From positions 1 to 6,287 of the forward strand of contig JABMOJ010000406.1 of the NCBI GenBank assembly GCA_013204195.1: DNA of 6,287 bases, given 5' to 3'. The notes under the pieces are model-generated. The model had not been told where the DNA came from and searched no databases. It saw only the letters and a list, made by a program, of their open reading frames with translations. The translations under genes were made by a program, and so were the position numbers. Numbering within the stretch: the stretch's first letter is position 1; each line of letters starts with the position of its first letter. Source of the DNA: SAR86 cluster bacterium (GTDB lineage: Bacteria > Pseudomonadota > Gammaproteobacteria > Pseudomonadales > Azotimanducaceae). Positions 5,888 to 6,287 of the stretch are shown piece by piece.

Positions 5888-6287
5888 AACTTGATACCCA
5901 ACGAATTATGTTGAACGTCTTGCTGGCGCTGGTACCTGGCGTCATTGCCATGGCGTACTTCTTCGGCGCCGGAATCATTGTCAATATCGTTGTTGCCGGG
6001 ATCACTGCCGTGGCGACTGAAGCGCTTATGCTGCGCGCTAGAAACCGATCCTTAAGCACACTGCTGGACGGCAGCGCACTGCTAACCGCCGTGCTCTTGG
6101 CATTGGCGTTGCCACCCCTGTTGCCCCTGTGGATACTGGTCGCCGGCACAGCCTTTGCGATTATTTTTGGCAAGCAGCTTTACGGCGGACTGGGACATAA
6201 CCCGTTCAATCCGGCGATGGTAGGCTACGCCGCCCTGATCATCTCGTTCCCACTGGCGATGTCCACCTGGCCCGCCCTTGGCGAGCC
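5884..6287 (+). CDS. rnfD: Rnf/Rsx electron transport complex subunit D (3' truncated by window edge)
   Basis: The first 134 complete codons of RnfD (RsxD), a membrane subunit of the Rnf complex of the NqrB/RnfD family that carries a covalently bound flavin. Visible family features are [13 protein letters not shown] (7-19), the FFGAG turn (26-30), [19 protein letters not shown] (60-78) and [21 protein letters not shown] (95-115). Several hydrophobic helices are evident. The flavinylated Thr lies further into the protein and is beyond the window. The N-terminus seems about ten residues shorter than usual: the SPH-containing segment that normally precedes RIM is missing, with only MKLDTQ before it. 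The ATG overlaps the rnfB stop (ATGA at 5884-5887), and GGAA at 5871-5874 could be the ribosome-binding site. In canonical clusters rnfC would precede this gene; here it does not. Confidence 0.95.
   Translation, partial: MKLDTQRIMLNVLLALVPGVIAMAYFFGAGIIVNIVVAGITAVATEALMLRARNRSLSTLLDGSALLTAVLLALALPPLLPLWILVAGTAFAIIFGKQLYGGLGHNPFNPAMVGYAALIISFPLAMSTWPALGE

Noticed and set aside
5520..5890. A frameshifted or degraded full rnfC between rnfB and rnfD
   Set aside because: The RnfC-like segment is in one uninterrupted frame with RnfB and overlaps rnfD directly, so there is no space for the missing RnfC regions.
5814..6173. 119-codon open frame antisense to the rnfB end and rnfD
   Set aside because: It runs opposite to clear RnfD coding sequence with strong family motifs, so it is a shadow frame.

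Overview
The window looks like a piece of a gammaproteobacterial chromosome. The basis is the set of families and their arrangement: dcd, mrp/apbC, metG and an rnf (rsx) cluster all lie within 6.3 kb. From memory these families also sit near each other in Pseudomonas-type genomes. Codon use and base composition look even throughout. I see no mobile element, CRISPR array, tRNA or rRNA.

Left part (1-1613). The last 40 codons of an unidentified plus-strand gene end at 124 and converge on dcd (dCTP deaminase, minus strand). Upstream of dcd on the same strand, separated by 70 bases that hold a perfect 6-bp hairpin, is mrp/apbC, a P-loop ATPase that carries Fe-S clusters. This Mrp is a short form with a GTG start and no N-terminal MIP18/DUF59 domain.

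Middle (1614-2358). A divergent promoter region of about 120 bases separates mrp from a plus-strand RidA-family gene. Its product has an N-terminal signal sequence, so it is probably exported. A 171-base gap with only weak hairpins follows.

Right part (2359-6287). metG (methionyl-tRNA synthetase with a C-terminal tRNA-binding domain) is followed 14 bases later by rnfA. rnfA and rnfB overlap by ATGA, and rnfB and rnfD also overlap by ATGA; rnfD runs off the end. This looks like one transcription unit.

The most notable point is the rnf cluster. The canonical order is A-B-C-D-G-E, but here no rnfC lies between rnfB and rnfD. The rnfB product is 305 residues instead of about 190. Its extra C-terminal part carries two [4Fe-4S] motifs and a charged helical tail that closely resemble the C-terminal ferredoxin part of RnfC. 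The gene therefore encodes an RnfB-RnfC(C-terminal) fusion with five predicted [4Fe-4S] clusters, and the NADH/FMN-binding part of RnfC is absent from this interval. The complex may take electrons from, or give them to, a partner other than NAD(H), or a separate RnfC may be encoded outside the window.
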